This document shows, in pieces, positions 14,192 to 22,586 of a stretch of DNA of 24,522 nt. The position numbers and the translations under genes were made by a program. Position 1 is the stretch's first letter, and each line of letters opens with the position of its first letter. The notes beneath the pieces are model-generated. The model did not search any database, had not been told where the DNA came from, and worked only from the letters and a program-made list of their open reading frames with translations. This DNA is from JADLHS01 sp964539515. Its GTDB lineage: Bacteria; Verrucomicrobiota; Verrucomicrobiia; Limisphaerales; JADLHS01. The DNA lies in assembly GCA_964539515.1 (NCBI GenBank), contig CAZIJO010000072.1:1-24522 (forward strand). The letters run 5' to 3'.

Positions 14192-16651
14192 ATGAAAATG
14201 ACAACCCGGAAAAACTCGATCCTAGTGGGTGCCCTGCTCGGTGCCATGGTGGCTGGCCAGGCGCTGGCCGCAGATCTTCGATACCAAGGTAGCGGTGACT
14301 ATACGAATGTTCTGGCCATCGACGGACTTGGCTGGTTCAACCCGGCCGTACCGGGAACCCCCACCACCCTGCCCGGTTCGGCCGATACAATCCGCGCCAA
14401 CTATGGCAGCAACACAATTACTTTGACCACGGTGGCTCCAGATGTTCGTAGATTTCAACTGGGGGTTGATGAGTCCGGTCACCTGCTGGTTGACAGCGGT
14501 GGAAAACTTACGTGCGTAGGAGGCAGCAGCAGGGTTGGCAACAACCCTAGCGCCGCCGTCACTGGACGGCTGACAGTGCTGACGAATGGAGAGGTGAATT
14601 GCATTGGCGTTCTTGAGGTTGGGGCCAGCGCAACCGGAATCGCCACGATTGACGGCGGAAAGGTGAACCTCACTACCCACCTGTGGGTTGGCAGCGTCTT
14701 GGCTGGAGTCACCGGCACCATCTATGTCACCAATGGCGGTATTCTCAACGTCGGAGGAAATATCGGTCTGGGTACGATTAACGCCAGCACCCCATCAGGT
14801 GGCTTTGGTTTCTTGAACGTCGGGGACGGCGGGGTTCTTAACCTGACCACTATTTCCCCGGTGACTTCGATTCAGCCCGGCTCGAAACTGGATATTTCCG
14901 GGAGCGGCGTGGTCACGAAAACGGACGACTTCACCGCGGTGATGAGTGCCTATACCAATGCTGGAAGAATCACCGCGTATGGCGGAACGGGGACGATCGG
15001 GATTGACTATAACAACACGAATGTGGGCAAAACCACGCTCTGGGCGATTGCTCCGGCAGCCCCCCCGCCGACGAATGCGGTTTGGAATCCGGCAGCCAAT
15101 CCAACCGGCACGGGCAAGTGGAACGAGGGCGCCAACTGGTCCAGCGGCGTTGCACCTTTCAGCGTGACCAAGGTGAACTTCAATGTCCCCGGCGCGAATC
15201 CTTGCACAGCGACCAATGTGGCGGTTGCCGATTACGTGGTCATGGGCGAAAACGGTCCGGGCGGTACGCTGATCATTGCCAACGGCGGCAGCCTCGTGCC
15301 GTCCAGCGTGGTAAATGCGAGCGTCATCGGTTACAACAGCAACGCCCTGATGGTGGTTGAAACCGGCGGGGCCGCCGCCTTTGGAGCTCCACTGCGGATT
15401 GGCTTGGATCCGGGATCAGACGGCACGTTGATTATGAATGGCGGAACGGTATCGGTGGCCGGCATGTTTGACTTGGGTGGTCAGGGCGGAAAAGGCACCG
15501 CGCAGATCAAAGGCGGTACCTTGAATCTTGCCCAGTGGGACGATTCCTTATCCATCCAGGGCGACTCAGTGTTGGATGTTTCCGGGACGGGCAAGGTGGT
15601 AATCAACGGCAATCATCAGTTCTCGGTGGAGTCTTTTGTTAGCACCGGCCAGATCACGAACAGTGTCGGAACGAGCGTCGTGGTGGATTACAACAACATT
15701 AATTTGGGCAAGACTACGATCTATCCGTCAGGTCTTTATGTGGCGCCGGAGCGCGTCACTTGGGATCCGGCTGCCAATCCGTCCGGCAATGGATTCTGGA
15801 ACGAGAGCGCCAATTGGACGGGCGGCTTTCTTCCGGGCAACGTGACCCTCGCGCGATTCAATATCTCCGGTGCGAGCCCTTGCACGGTGACCAATGCGGC
15901 GGTGGCCAGAGTCGTCCGCATGGGCATCGACGGCGGTCCCGGGGGCACCTTGATTATTACCAACGGCGGCAGCCTGGTTTGCACCGTCGGCGATGATAAT
16001 TGGAACGCCGTCGGCTACAACCAAACCGCCGAGATGATTGTTGAGACCGGTGGGTCAGCCAGTTTTGGCAATCATCTATGGGTCGGCTTCAGCCCAGGCG
16101 GGGACGGCACATTTATCATGAATGGTGGAACGGCGTCGGTGACCGGCATGTTCGGCTTGGGTTGGAACGGCGGCAAAGGCACCGCCCTGATCAAGGGGGG
16201 AACTTTGAATCTGTCCCAGTGGAGTGCCAGCAGCCCCGGTTCGATCGCGGGCACATCGGTGTTGGACGTTGCCGGGACGGGAAAGGTTGTGATCACCGGT
16301 AATTATTTCAACTCGGTCAGCAATTATGTCAGCACCGGCCAGATCACGGCCAACGGCGGTCCCAATGTTTTCTACTTCTATGACTCGGGTGCGAACAAAA
16401 CCACCATCAGCGCCGTATTGCTCCCCGCCCCGCAGCAATCAATCACGGCGGTTTCGGTCAGTGGCGGCAATGTGTCGATCACGTACCAGACGACGCATCA
16501 ACACACGTATTACATTGAGAGCACCCCCAGTTTGTCGCCCACTGCGTGGACGCCCGTGGTGGGCAGCACTAACGCGGCGACGGGAGCTCCGGTCACCTTC
16601 ACCTTCCCGGCAAGTGGTGACCAGATGTTCTACCGGACGGTTTCACCCTGA
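14192..16651 (+). CDS. Secreted beta-repeat (autotransporter-passenger-like) protein
   Basis: An 819-residue protein with a signal peptide ending GQALA before ADLRYQ. The body is Gly/Thr/Asn/Val-rich beta-repeat sequence, with short motifs of the type GGTLIIxNGGSL and GTLIMNGGTxSVxGMFxLG, as in beta-helix passengers of autotransporters and in verrucomicrobial surface proteins. Two tandem units of 226 residues start near Val297 and Val522, each opening WxPAANPxGxGxWNExANW. The first 290 residues are a third, more diverged unit ending with the same YNNxNxGKTT motif. There is no outer-membrane beta-barrel; instead the C-terminus (about 748-819) is a small beta module with YYIESTPSLSPTAW and MFYR. 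A structural or glycan-binding surface role is inferred. ATG 14192 begins the signal peptide; ATG 14117 is rejected. Confidence 0.85.
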   Translation: MKMTTRKNSILVGALLGAMVAGQALAADLRYQGSGDYTNVLAIDGLGWFNPAVPGTPTTLPGSADTIRANYGSNTITLTTVAPDVRRFQLGVDESGHLLVDSGGKLTCVGGSSRVGNNPSAAVTGRLTVLTNGEVNCIGVLEVGASATGIATIDGGKVNLTTHLWVGSVLAGVTGTIYVTNGGILNVGGNIGLGTINASTPSGGFGFLNVGDGGVLNLTTISPVTSIQPGSKLDISGSGVVTKTDDFTAVMSAYTNAGRITAYGGTGTIGIDYNNTNVGKTTLWAIAPAAPPPTNAVWNPAANPTGTGKWNEGANWSSGVAPFSVTKVNFNVPGANPCTATNVAVADYVVMGENGPGGTLIIANGGSLVPSSVVNASVIGYNSNALMVVETGGAAAFGAPLRIGLDPGSDGTLIMNGGTVSVAGMFDLGGQGGKGTAQIKGGTLNLAQWDDSLSIQGDSVLDVSGTGKVVINGNHQFSVESFVSTGQITNSVGTSVVVDYNNINLGKTTIYPSGLYVAPERVTWDPAANPSGNGFWNESANWTGGFLPGNVTLARFNISGASPCTVTNAAVARVVRMGIDGGPGGTLIITNGGSLVCTVGDDNWNAVGYNQTAEMIVETGGSASFGNHLWVGFSPGGDGTFIMNGGTASVTGMFGLGWNGGKGTALIKGGTLNLSQWSASSPGSIAGTSVLDVAGTGKVVITGNYFNSVSNYVSTGQITANGGPNVFYFYDSGANKTTISAVLLPAPQQSITAVSVSGGNVSITYQTTHQHTYYIESTPSLSPTAWTPVVGSTNAATGAPVTFTFPASGDQMFYRTVSP
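15080..16413 (+). repeat. Two tandem 678-bp coding repeats
   Basis: Direct repeats with starts 678 bases apart (15080 and 15758) inside the secreted repeat protein. The first ends about 15731 and the second about 16413. They share many identical short stretches at DNA level, for example around TTGGGCAAGAC/GGGCAAAACC-type ends and the AACGGCGGCAGCCT stretch at about 15283 and 15962, but are clearly diverged. Confidence 0.75.
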
Positions 16652-16715
16652 GCGTAAAAAGGCGATTTGATCGTCATCCGGCTTGAAATAACGAATGGAA
16701 ACCCTTTCCTCCGGC

Positions 16716-16793
16716 TGGCGACACGTCGCCATAGCAGGCGTCTTGCTGTGGTTTGGTGGGCTGCAATGGGTCTGCCCGACCTCCGGGTCGGGC
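16716..16793. other. Two hairpins in the repeat-protein/GH intergenic region
   Basis: In the 220 bases between the repeat protein and the GH71/99-like gene there are two inverted repeats: TGGCGAC/GTCGCCA (16716-16731) and GCCCGACC/GGTCGGGC (16774-16781 and 16786-16793, 8-bp stem, 4-base loop). No T-run follows, so termination is unproven; they could attenuate readthrough or protect the upstream mRNA end. Confidence 0.45.
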
Positions 16794-16871
16794 GGGCCAT
16801 CGTTGGTCGTCAACGCCCCGAGTTCCCGGGTTGCGGATTGCAGTTCGTGTAGGTCAGCCACATAGTGTATC

Positions 16872-19217
16872 GTGAAGGGTTCATTTTTCTTGTGCGCCTG
16901 CCTGCTTTGGCCGGCAATTGATATTGCCCAGGCACAGACGAAGCTCAGGCTGGCCGACATCATTCCCGGCACCGAGAACGTGCAGTTGGTCGCTAACGGC
17001 GATTTCCAGCTCCAAGGCACGGTCACGGTCACCAATACTCATCCCTTCCCAACAGGTTGGACACGGCTGGCTGACATGTTTGCCGATCCCGGCACCAACA
17101 TGGTGGCGGTCAACAATGGGGTTGTCGCGCGAGCCCTGGTCAATGGTGGCGCGGCGGTCTGCCAATACCAGCGCACGATCACTTTGCAGCCGAACACGGA
17201 TTACATCCTTAGCGGCTATCTGTGGAACTTGGGGGATGCCGCCAACCATGTGACCACAGTTCTGGATATGAACGACGCCTCCGGGGAGCCCCAGATCACG
17301 CTGGCCTATTCCGAGGCCAATGCCGACCAGGGTTACTTCGTCCATCGGAACTTCAACACCGCCACCACCGGCCCGACCGTCACCCTGCGGGCTTTCTACG
17401 ACGCTCGCGTTGGCACAGGCGCCGCGTCCACATACTTCCCGGCCGGGGCGCAGTGGGACAACCTAGCGATCACCCCGGCGGCGAACTTCGTGGCCCCGGC
17501 GCTCGTTGGTTCGGGCTCTAACATCCCCCCGGTCGTTGCCATTACCAGCCCGCCCGACGGCACGAACATCCTCTCTCCCGACGCGCCGGTCACTCTGCAA
17601 CTCACCGCCTCGGCCTCCGATGACGATGGCAGCGTAGCCCGCGTCGAGTTTTACGCCGGCGCGATCAGGTTGGGTCAGGTGTCCACAAGTCCCTACACCC
17701 TGTTCTGGACGATTCCGGCGTCCGGGCCCTACCAGCTCACTGCACTGGCGACGGACAATCAGGGCGCGACCACGGTCTCCGCGCCGGTCGGGATCTCCGC
17801 TACTGTTCCGGCCAGTCCGCCGGTTTCCGCTCTGCGCATCTTCCCGGCAGGCACGAACCTCGCCCTGTACTGGCCGACCTCCTACACGGCGGTGTCACTT
17901 CAATGGGCGGCAAGCCTGATTTCGCCCGAGTGGCAGACCGTTACCAATGTCCCCGCGATTGTGAGCAACCAGTTCACCGTCACGCTGCCGAACATCGCCG
18001 CGCAGCGCTATTTCACCCTCGCTTTGGCGGTTGATCCGAGCACTTTGACTGGCAAACTGATGATGGGTTATCAAGGCTGGTTTTCCGCCCCGGGTGATGG
18101 ATCGGCGCAGAACAGTTGGGTGCATTGGTTTGGCAACAACACTCCCACCGCCGCCAATGCCCATTTCGATTTCTGGCCCGACACCTCCGAGCTGGACGCG
18201 GACGAGCTGTTCACCACCAGCATGACCTATTCAAATGGTTCGCCGGCGAAACTCTATTCCGCTTACAAACAAAAAACCGTGGTGCGCCACTTCAAATGGA
18301 TGCAGGAGAATAATCTCGACGGTGTCTTCTTTCAGCGGTTTCTCAGCGACCTGAACGGCGCCAACATATCGGCCCTCCGCAATCAGGTGGCCGTCAATGT
18401 GCGGGTGGGCGCGGAAACCCACGGCCGGGTGTTCGCCATCATGTATGACATCTCGGGTTACTCGACCAACACGCTCATCAGCAAGTTGACCAACGACTGG
18501 CTTTACCTCGTCAACACCCAGCAGGTTACCAACAGCCCGTCCTACCTGCATCACAACAGCAAACCGGTCGTGGCCATCTGGGGCTTTGGTTTCAACGGCC
18601 GCTTCGACACGCCGCAGCAGGCGCAGCAGGCCATTGACTGGTTCAAGGCGGCTGGTTGCACGGTCATGGGCGGGGTGCCTTCCAACTGGCGCAGCTTGAC
18701 CGGCGATGCGCAAACCAATCCAGGCTGGAGCAATGCGTTCCGCGCATTTGACATCATCAGCCCGTGGTCCGTGGGCCGCTACAACAGCAACAGCGGCGCG
18801 GACAGTTATCGCTCGAGCGTCACGGTTCCCGACCTCGCCGACTGCACAAGCAACGGTATTGATTACCTGCCTGTGATCTTCCCGGGATTTTCGTGGGCCA
18901 ACCTGAAGCAAAACGGGCTGTATAACCAAATCCCTCGCAACGGCGGCAACTTCTACTGGCGGCAGGCCTACAATGCTGTCCGGTCTGGCTGCACGATGAT
19001 TTACGGCGCGATGTTCGATGAAGTGGACGAGGGCACGGCCATGTACAAGATGGTCCCGACCGCCGCCGGGTTGCCAGCGCAGGGCACGTTTGTGCCGCTA
19101 AACATTGACGGTTACAACTTGGGCAGTGACTGGTATCTGCGCCTGGCCAATCAGGCCGGTAAAATGTTGCGGGGCGAAATCCCCGTCACGAGCACCATCC
19201 CCATCTCGCCGCCCTGA
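16872..19217 (+). CDS. Secreted multidomain glycoside hydrolase, GH71/GH99-like
   Basis: A 781-residue protein. Order: signal peptide (1-22); an N-terminal beta-sandwich (about 34-205) like a CBM4/9-type carbohydrate-binding domain (VANGDFQLQG; GAQWDNLAI at the end); a bacterial Ig-like domain (about 218-312, PPVVAITSPPDGTNI); a beta module (about 317-385) with LQWAASLISPEWQ and RYFTLAL; and the hydrolase domain (about 391-770). The hydrolase opens KLMMGYQGWFSAPGDG and carries WVHWFG, VRHFKWMQENNLDGVFFQRF and MFDEVDEGTAMYK (Asp716, Glu717, Glu720 as candidate catalytic residues), typical of the GH71/GH99-like clan that cleaves alpha-mannan or alpha-glucan links. The start is GTG: a stop codon lies two codons upstream and the signal peptide begins there. 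The substrate is not known. Confidence 0.85.
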   Translation: MKGSFFLCACLLWPAIDIAQAQTKLRLADIIPGTENVQLVANGDFQLQGTVTVTNTHPFPTGWTRLADMFADPGTNMVAVNNGVVARALVNGGAAVCQYQRTITLQPNTDYILSGYLWNLGDAANHVTTVLDMNDASGEPQITLAYSEANADQGYFVHRNFNTATTGPTVTLRAFYDARVGTGAASTYFPAGAQWDNLAITPAANFVAPALVGSGSNIPPVVAITSPPDGTNILSPDAPVTLQLTASASDDDGSVARVEFYAGAIRLGQVSTSPYTLFWTIPASGPYQLTALATDNQGATTVSAPVGISATVPASPPVSALRIFPAGTNLALYWPTSYTAVSLQWAASLISPEWQTVTNVPAIVSNQFTVTLPNIAAQRYFTLALAVDPSTLTGKLMMGYQGWFSAPGDGSAQNSWVHWFGNNTPTAANAHFDFWPDTSELDADELFTTSMTYSNGSPAKLYSAYKQKTVVRHFKWMQENNLDGVFFQRFLSDLNGANISALRNQVAVNVRVGAETHGRVFAIMYDISGYSTNTLISKLTNDWLYLVNTQQVTNSPSYLHHNSKPVVAIWGFGFNGRFDTPQQAQQAIDWFKAAGCTVMGGVPSNWRSLTGDAQTNPGWSNAFRAFDIISPWSVGRYNSNSGADSYRSSVTVPDLADCTSNGIDYLPVIFPGFSWANLKQNGLYNQIPRNGGNFYWRQAYNAVRSGCTMIYGAMFDEVDEGTAMYKMVPTAAGLPAQGTFVPLNIDGYNLGSDWYLRLANQAGKMLRGEIPVTSTIPISPP

Positions 19218-19547
19218 CCAAGGCCCCGCACAAATCGCAGGGCTGAATTGTGAATTTCACTCAATCTATCTTCGTTCCGAAGGTGCGACTCCCAACACCG
19301 ACCGCAATCTCCAATTTACCGGCAGCGGCGTGAGCGTGTTCAACGAGGCGGGAGAATAGATTGCCTTCATTGAGGTGCTGGAATCCTGAGCCGCCAACGT
19401 CAGCCCGGCGGCAAGGAAAAAAAGACACTGCTCATCCCAGGTAGCTAAGGGCTTTATTCCATCAAACTCCGGACCAAGGAAGCAAATATTCCAGCGCAAG
19501 AACAAATGGGGTTGCAACTGGTCGCCCGCAGGTTTTTCATCTGTCCG
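19218..19547. other. Intergenic region before argB
   Basis: 330 bases with no convincing gene. A short plus-strand stretch (about 19276-19358, ...NLQFTGSGVSVFNEAGE) followed by a stop and IAFIEVLES has protein-like composition and may be a gene remnant, but I cannot assign it. A purine run (GGAAAAAAAGA, about 19417) and a T/A-rich patch near 19450 may belong to the argB promoter. No terminator for the GH71/99-like gene is evident. Confidence 0.35.
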
Positions 19548-20429
19548 ATGCAAGACCTCATCGCCAAAGCCGCGACGCTGCTCGAGGCGTTGCCGTACAT
19601 TCAACGCTTTCGGAGCCAGACGTTCGTAGTCAAATACGGCGGCAGCTTCATGGACTCGCCCGACCCTGCTGTCCGCAACGGCGTGGCGCGTGACGTCGTC
19701 TTCCTCGAAGCCGTGGGCATCAACCCGGTGGTGGTCCATGGGGGCGGGAAGGCGATCACTCGCGCGATGGAAGCCTCCGGTCTGAAGGCGAGCTTTATTC
19801 AGGGCATGCGCGTTACCGACGAAGCAACGGTGGCTGTCGTGGACCGGGTGTTGTCGCGCGAGATCAATCCGGAGATCGTCAAGACCATCGAGGAACTCGG
19901 GGGCAAGGCGCGCGGCTTTTGCGGCGCGGACATTTTCAAATGTCGCAAGCTATGGCTCGACGACAAAGACAAACCGGGCGCGAGAATCGACATCGGCTTC
20001 GTGGGCGAAGTGACCGAGGTGAACGTTGATCCTTTGCGCGAGTGCATCCGGCGCAGCATCACGCCGGTCATCAGCCCCACCGCGCTGGGCGCAGACGGCA
20101 AGATCTACAACTGCAATGCCGACGTGGCGGCCGCGCAAGCCGCGATTGCCCTCAAGGCCAAGCGGCTTGTTTTCATGAGCGATGTGCCCGGTTTGATGCG
20201 CAATCCGAAAAACCCCGCCACGCTCATCACCCATTTGCAAACGAGCGAAGTCCCCGGACTCAAGGCGGCCGGGATCGTTGACAAAGGCATGATTCCGAAG
20301 GTGGACAGTGCCGTGGCCGCGATCGGGGCGGGCGTGGAAAAGGTTTCGTTTGTGGACGGACGCGTGCAACACTCGGTCCTGCTGGAAATATTCACCGACG
20401 AGGGCGTCGGAACGGAGGTGGTGCTATGA
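19548..20429 (+). CDS. argB: Acetylglutamate kinase
   Basis: Phosphorylates N-acetyl-L-glutamate with ATP, the second step of arginine (ornithine) biosynthesis, in the cytoplasm. The 293 residues match the usual length. Marks in order: FVVKYGGS (Lys29), VVVHGGGK (65-68), GMRVT (Arg88), a substrate/nucleotide loop around NCNADVAAAQAA, MSDVPGL, and GIVDKGMIPKVDSA with the late catalytic Lys. ATG 19548 gives the normal N-terminus MQDLIAKAATLLEALPYI; ATG 19506 would add 14 unconserved residues. No other arg gene is in the window. Its stop overlaps the start of the GH20-like gene (ATGA), an unusual partner for an arginine gene. Confidence 0.97.
   Translation: MQDLIAKAATLLEALPYIQRFRSQTFVVKYGGSFMDSPDPAVRNGVARDVVFLEAVGINPVVVHGGGKAITRAMEASGLKASFIQGMRVTDEATVAVVDRVLSREINPEIVKTIEELGGKARGFCGADIFKCRKLWLDDKDKPGARIDIGFVGEVTEVNVDPLRECIRRSITPVISPTALGADGKIYNCNADVAAAQAAIALKAKRLVFMSDVPGLMRNPKNPATLITHLQTSEVPGLKAAGIVDKGMIPKVDSAVAAIGAGVEKVSFVDGRVQHSVLLEIFTDEGVGTEVVL
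20414..20420 (+). promoter_or_regulatory. Strong ribosome binding site of GH20-like gene
   Basis: GGAGGTG within the last codons of argB, 5 bases before the ATG at 20426. It is the best Shine-Dalgarno match in the window and fixes the coupled start. Confidence 0.7.
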
Positions 20430-21541
20430 ATCCAAACTCAGCGATCCGCTTGCCGCAGTGGGAAGCCAAACGTGGCGCATGGTTTGAAATCTTTGCGACG
20501 AGGCGCTGCGCGGCCAAACTGGGGGGCTTCCTCTTGGCTCTGACCTGTCTGACTTCGAGGTTCCCCGCTGAAGCCGGAGAGTGGCACGACGCTTGGCGCG
20601 CGACGAATCGCGTCTGGCGCGGCGTGCATTTGATGGTGAACAACGACGGTGCCGTCACCGCGCTTAAGGAACAGTTACCGAAATTGGCCGCAGTTGGCGT
20701 AAACGCCCTCATTCTCGAAGTCAATTACAACTTCGATTTCAAGTCGCATCCCGAACTCAGCTCGCCCGGTGCCGTAAAGGCGTCGAACGCCAAGGAACTC
20801 ACGGCCACGGCCCGCGCCCTGGGCATCCGGTTAATCCCGCAATTCAACTGTCTCGGCCACCAGTCGTGGAGCAAAACCACCTTCCCGTTGCTGACGAAGT
20901 TTCCGCAGTTCGACGAGACGCCAGGCCAGTTTCCGGGTAACACCAACATTTATTGCCGCAGTTGGTGTCCGCAGCATCCCGACGTGAACGGAGTCATCTT
21001 CGCCTTGGTGGACGAACTGGTGGAAGCCTTTGAAGCTGACGCCTTGCACGTCGGCATGGACGAGGTTTTCCTCATCGCCTCGGAACATTGTCCGCGCTGC
21101 AAAGGCGGCGATCCGGCCAGGCTTTTTGCCAAGGCCGTGAACGATCTCCATGGACACCTCGTGGGCAAGCGGAAACTCGAAATGCTGATGTGGGGTGACC
21201 GCTTGCTCGACGCCACGGCGATGAAGGGTGGGGAGTGGGAGTACGCCAAGAACGGCACGGCCGGCGCGGTGGATCTGATCCCCAAGGACATCATCATCTG
21301 CGACTGGCATTATGGGAAGCAGGCGAGCTATCCCTCCGTCCCTTTTCTGCTGGCGAAAGGATTTCGCGTCTGGCCCGCAAGCTGGCAACCCTTGGCCGGG
21401 GCCAAAGCGTTCAGCAGTTTTTCGCGCACGCAGAAGGACCCGCGGCTCCTCGGTTTCCTGTGTACGACCTGGGGCAAGGTGACAATTGCCACGGCGGCCG
21501 AGTGGCCGCCAATCGTGGAAGTGCTTGCCGACTGGAAGTAA
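20426..21541 (+). CDS. Secreted GH20-like glycoside hydrolase (beta-N-acetylhexosaminidase-like)
   Basis: A 371-residue protein whose core (about 55-371) follows the GH20 TIM-barrel: an early VWRGVHLMVN strand, PQFNCLGHQSW, then ALHVGMDEVF with the catalytic Asp212-Glu213 pair expected for substrate-assisted hydrolysis of N-acetylhexosaminides, MLMWGDRLL (Trp256, Asp258) and late aromatic residues (DWHYGK, WPASWQP, CTTWG). It also has HCPRCKGG just after the catalytic pair. It is shorter than full GH20 enzymes and lacks their N-terminal domain. The N-terminus is odd: about 30 basic residues precede the hydrophobic stretch LGGFLLALTCL, so the signal peptide is long, but no other start exists and the ribosome binding site is strong. 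The start overlaps the argB stop. Confidence 0.82.
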   Translation: MNPNSAIRLPQWEAKRGAWFEIFATRRCAAKLGGFLLALTCLTSRFPAEAGEWHDAWRATNRVWRGVHLMVNNDGAVTALKEQLPKLAAVGVNALILEVNYNFDFKSHPELSSPGAVKASNAKELTATARALGIRLIPQFNCLGHQSWSKTTFPLLTKFPQFDETPGQFPGNTNIYCRSWCPQHPDVNGVIFALVDELVEAFEADALHVGMDEVFLIASEHCPRCKGGDPARLFAKAVNDLHGHLVGKRKLEMLMWGDRLLDATAMKGGEWEYAKNGTAGAVDLIPKDIIICDWHYGKQASYPSVPFLLAKGFRVWPASWQPLAGAKAFSSFSRTQKDPRLLGFLCTTWGKVTIATAAEWPPIVEVLADWK

Positions 21542-21655
21542 CGCCCGGGGCATGGCGACCGCAAGCCGGCTTCTTTCGCCAGCGTAAAACTTTACGGCCG
21601 GGTTTTAAGACATCGGCCGATCCCCTGAGCCCATCAAGTGTGGGCTTGCTCCGCC

Positions 21656-22480
21656 TCAGCCGAAAAACGGATTATTGGCTCTTTCCTCGGCGACGGTTGT
21701 CAGGGGACCGTGACCGGCACAGATCAGGGTTTCGGCCGGCAGGGTGAGAATCTCCTCGCGCACTTTGGTCCGCGCCAGTTCCCACGCGTTATTCCCGCCA
21801 CCCATTGAGCCGGCGAAAATTGCATCGCCGACGATGGCGACCTGCGGGGCGGCATCGGGCCAGTTGCCAACGAGGTACGTCACCCCGTCCTCGGCATGCC
21901 CGGGGGTCGGACGGTGCGTGATGCGCAACCCGCCTAACTCAATACGCTCACCCGCCTGGTTGCGCTGCTCGGCTGGGGCATTTTTGGAACTGGAATGTAC
22001 TTTGGCGGCAGGAAAAGCGGCGCGGATCGGACTCAAGGCCGCAATGTGGTCCGGGTGCGAGTGCGTGATGAAGACGTGACGCAGCTGGAGTTGGTGGCTG
22101 GCGATGGTTTCCGTGATGGGCTTGGCATCAAAGCCGGTGTCGAACAGGGCTGCGTCCCGGGTGCTTGCATCCCATACCAGATAGCAGTTCACGGTCATGC
22201 CGTCGCCAGCCGTTGTCAGCATGCGCAGTTCGCGCCACCGGGCCAGATCTGCTTTGCGCGGCAGCCAGCCACTCGCAATCGTCTCCAGTTTTCCGGCGTG
22301 CAAGCCAATCGTACCGGCGAGTGCAGTGAAGTTTGGGCGGCGGGCAAATGTTCCCGATGCCTCCAAGTCAGCCAGCTCGGATTCCGTCAGCCCGCCCGCG
22401 GTTGCCGCAACCGCCGCCGCCGTGTTGCTCATCATGCGCGCCTTGCGGATGACATCACCCAAATTATCTTCCAAGTTCAT
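21656..22480 (-). CDS. XRE-like HTH domain fused to metallo-beta-lactamase hydrolase
   Basis: A 274-residue protein. Residues about 6-72 look like a XRE/Cro helix-turn-helix: LGDVIRKAR, VAATAGGLTESELADLEASG, then RPNFTALAGTIGLHAGKLE. Residues about 85-274 are a glyoxalase II/ETHE1-like MBL hydrolase with a full ligand set: THSHPDH (His140, His142, Asp144, His145), TPGH (His195), IVGDAIFAG (Asp219) and CAGHGPLTT (His257). The hydrolase substrate is probably a thioester or other small ester; this is inference. The HTH could bind DNA or be a structural add-on. ATG 22480 is chosen since the longer frame to 22669 overlaps the upstream gene and is unconserved. It follows the PuuD-like gene by 106 bases on the same strand. 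Confidence 0.82.
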   Translation of the reverse strand: MNLEDNLGDVIRKARMMSNTAAAVAATAGGLTESELADLEASGTFARRPNFTALAGTIGLHAGKLETIASGWLPRKADLARWRELRMLTTAGDGMTVNCYLVWDASTRDAALFDTGFDAKPITETIASHQLQLRHVFITHSHPDHIAALSPIRAAFPAAKVHSSSKNAPAEQRNQAGERIELGGLRITHRPTPGHAEDGVTYLVGNWPDAAPQVAIVGDAIFAGSMGGGNNAWELARTKVREEILTLPAETLICAGHGPLTTVAEERANNPFFG

Positions 22481-22586
22481 ATCGGCACACGGTAGCTGCC
22501 GGTTCTCCGCGCCGGCAAGCGACAAATTTGCGCCGGCGAAATGTCCGGCCCGTCCATTCTGGGTGTTGACTGGGGCGGCATTCTGA

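Noticed and set aside
16643..17035. Minus-strand open frame upstream of the GH71/99-like gene
   Set aside because: It overlaps the signal peptide and first domain of that gene, crosses two hairpins and has no recognisable motif.
19169..19184. CGGGG/CCCCG inverted repeat as a fourth hairpin copy
   Set aside because: It is inside the GH71/99-like coding sequence and its arms are in the opposite order to the consensus.
20831..21553. Minus-strand open frame of 240 codons
   Set aside because: It is antisense to the GH20-like gene, which has a strong ribosome binding site and catalytic motif.
21542..21655. Terminator between the convergent GH20-like and HTH-MBL genes
   Set aside because: Short inverted repeats occur (CGTAA/TTACG near 21584; AGCCCA/TGGGCT near 21630) but neither has a T-run or a convincing stem.
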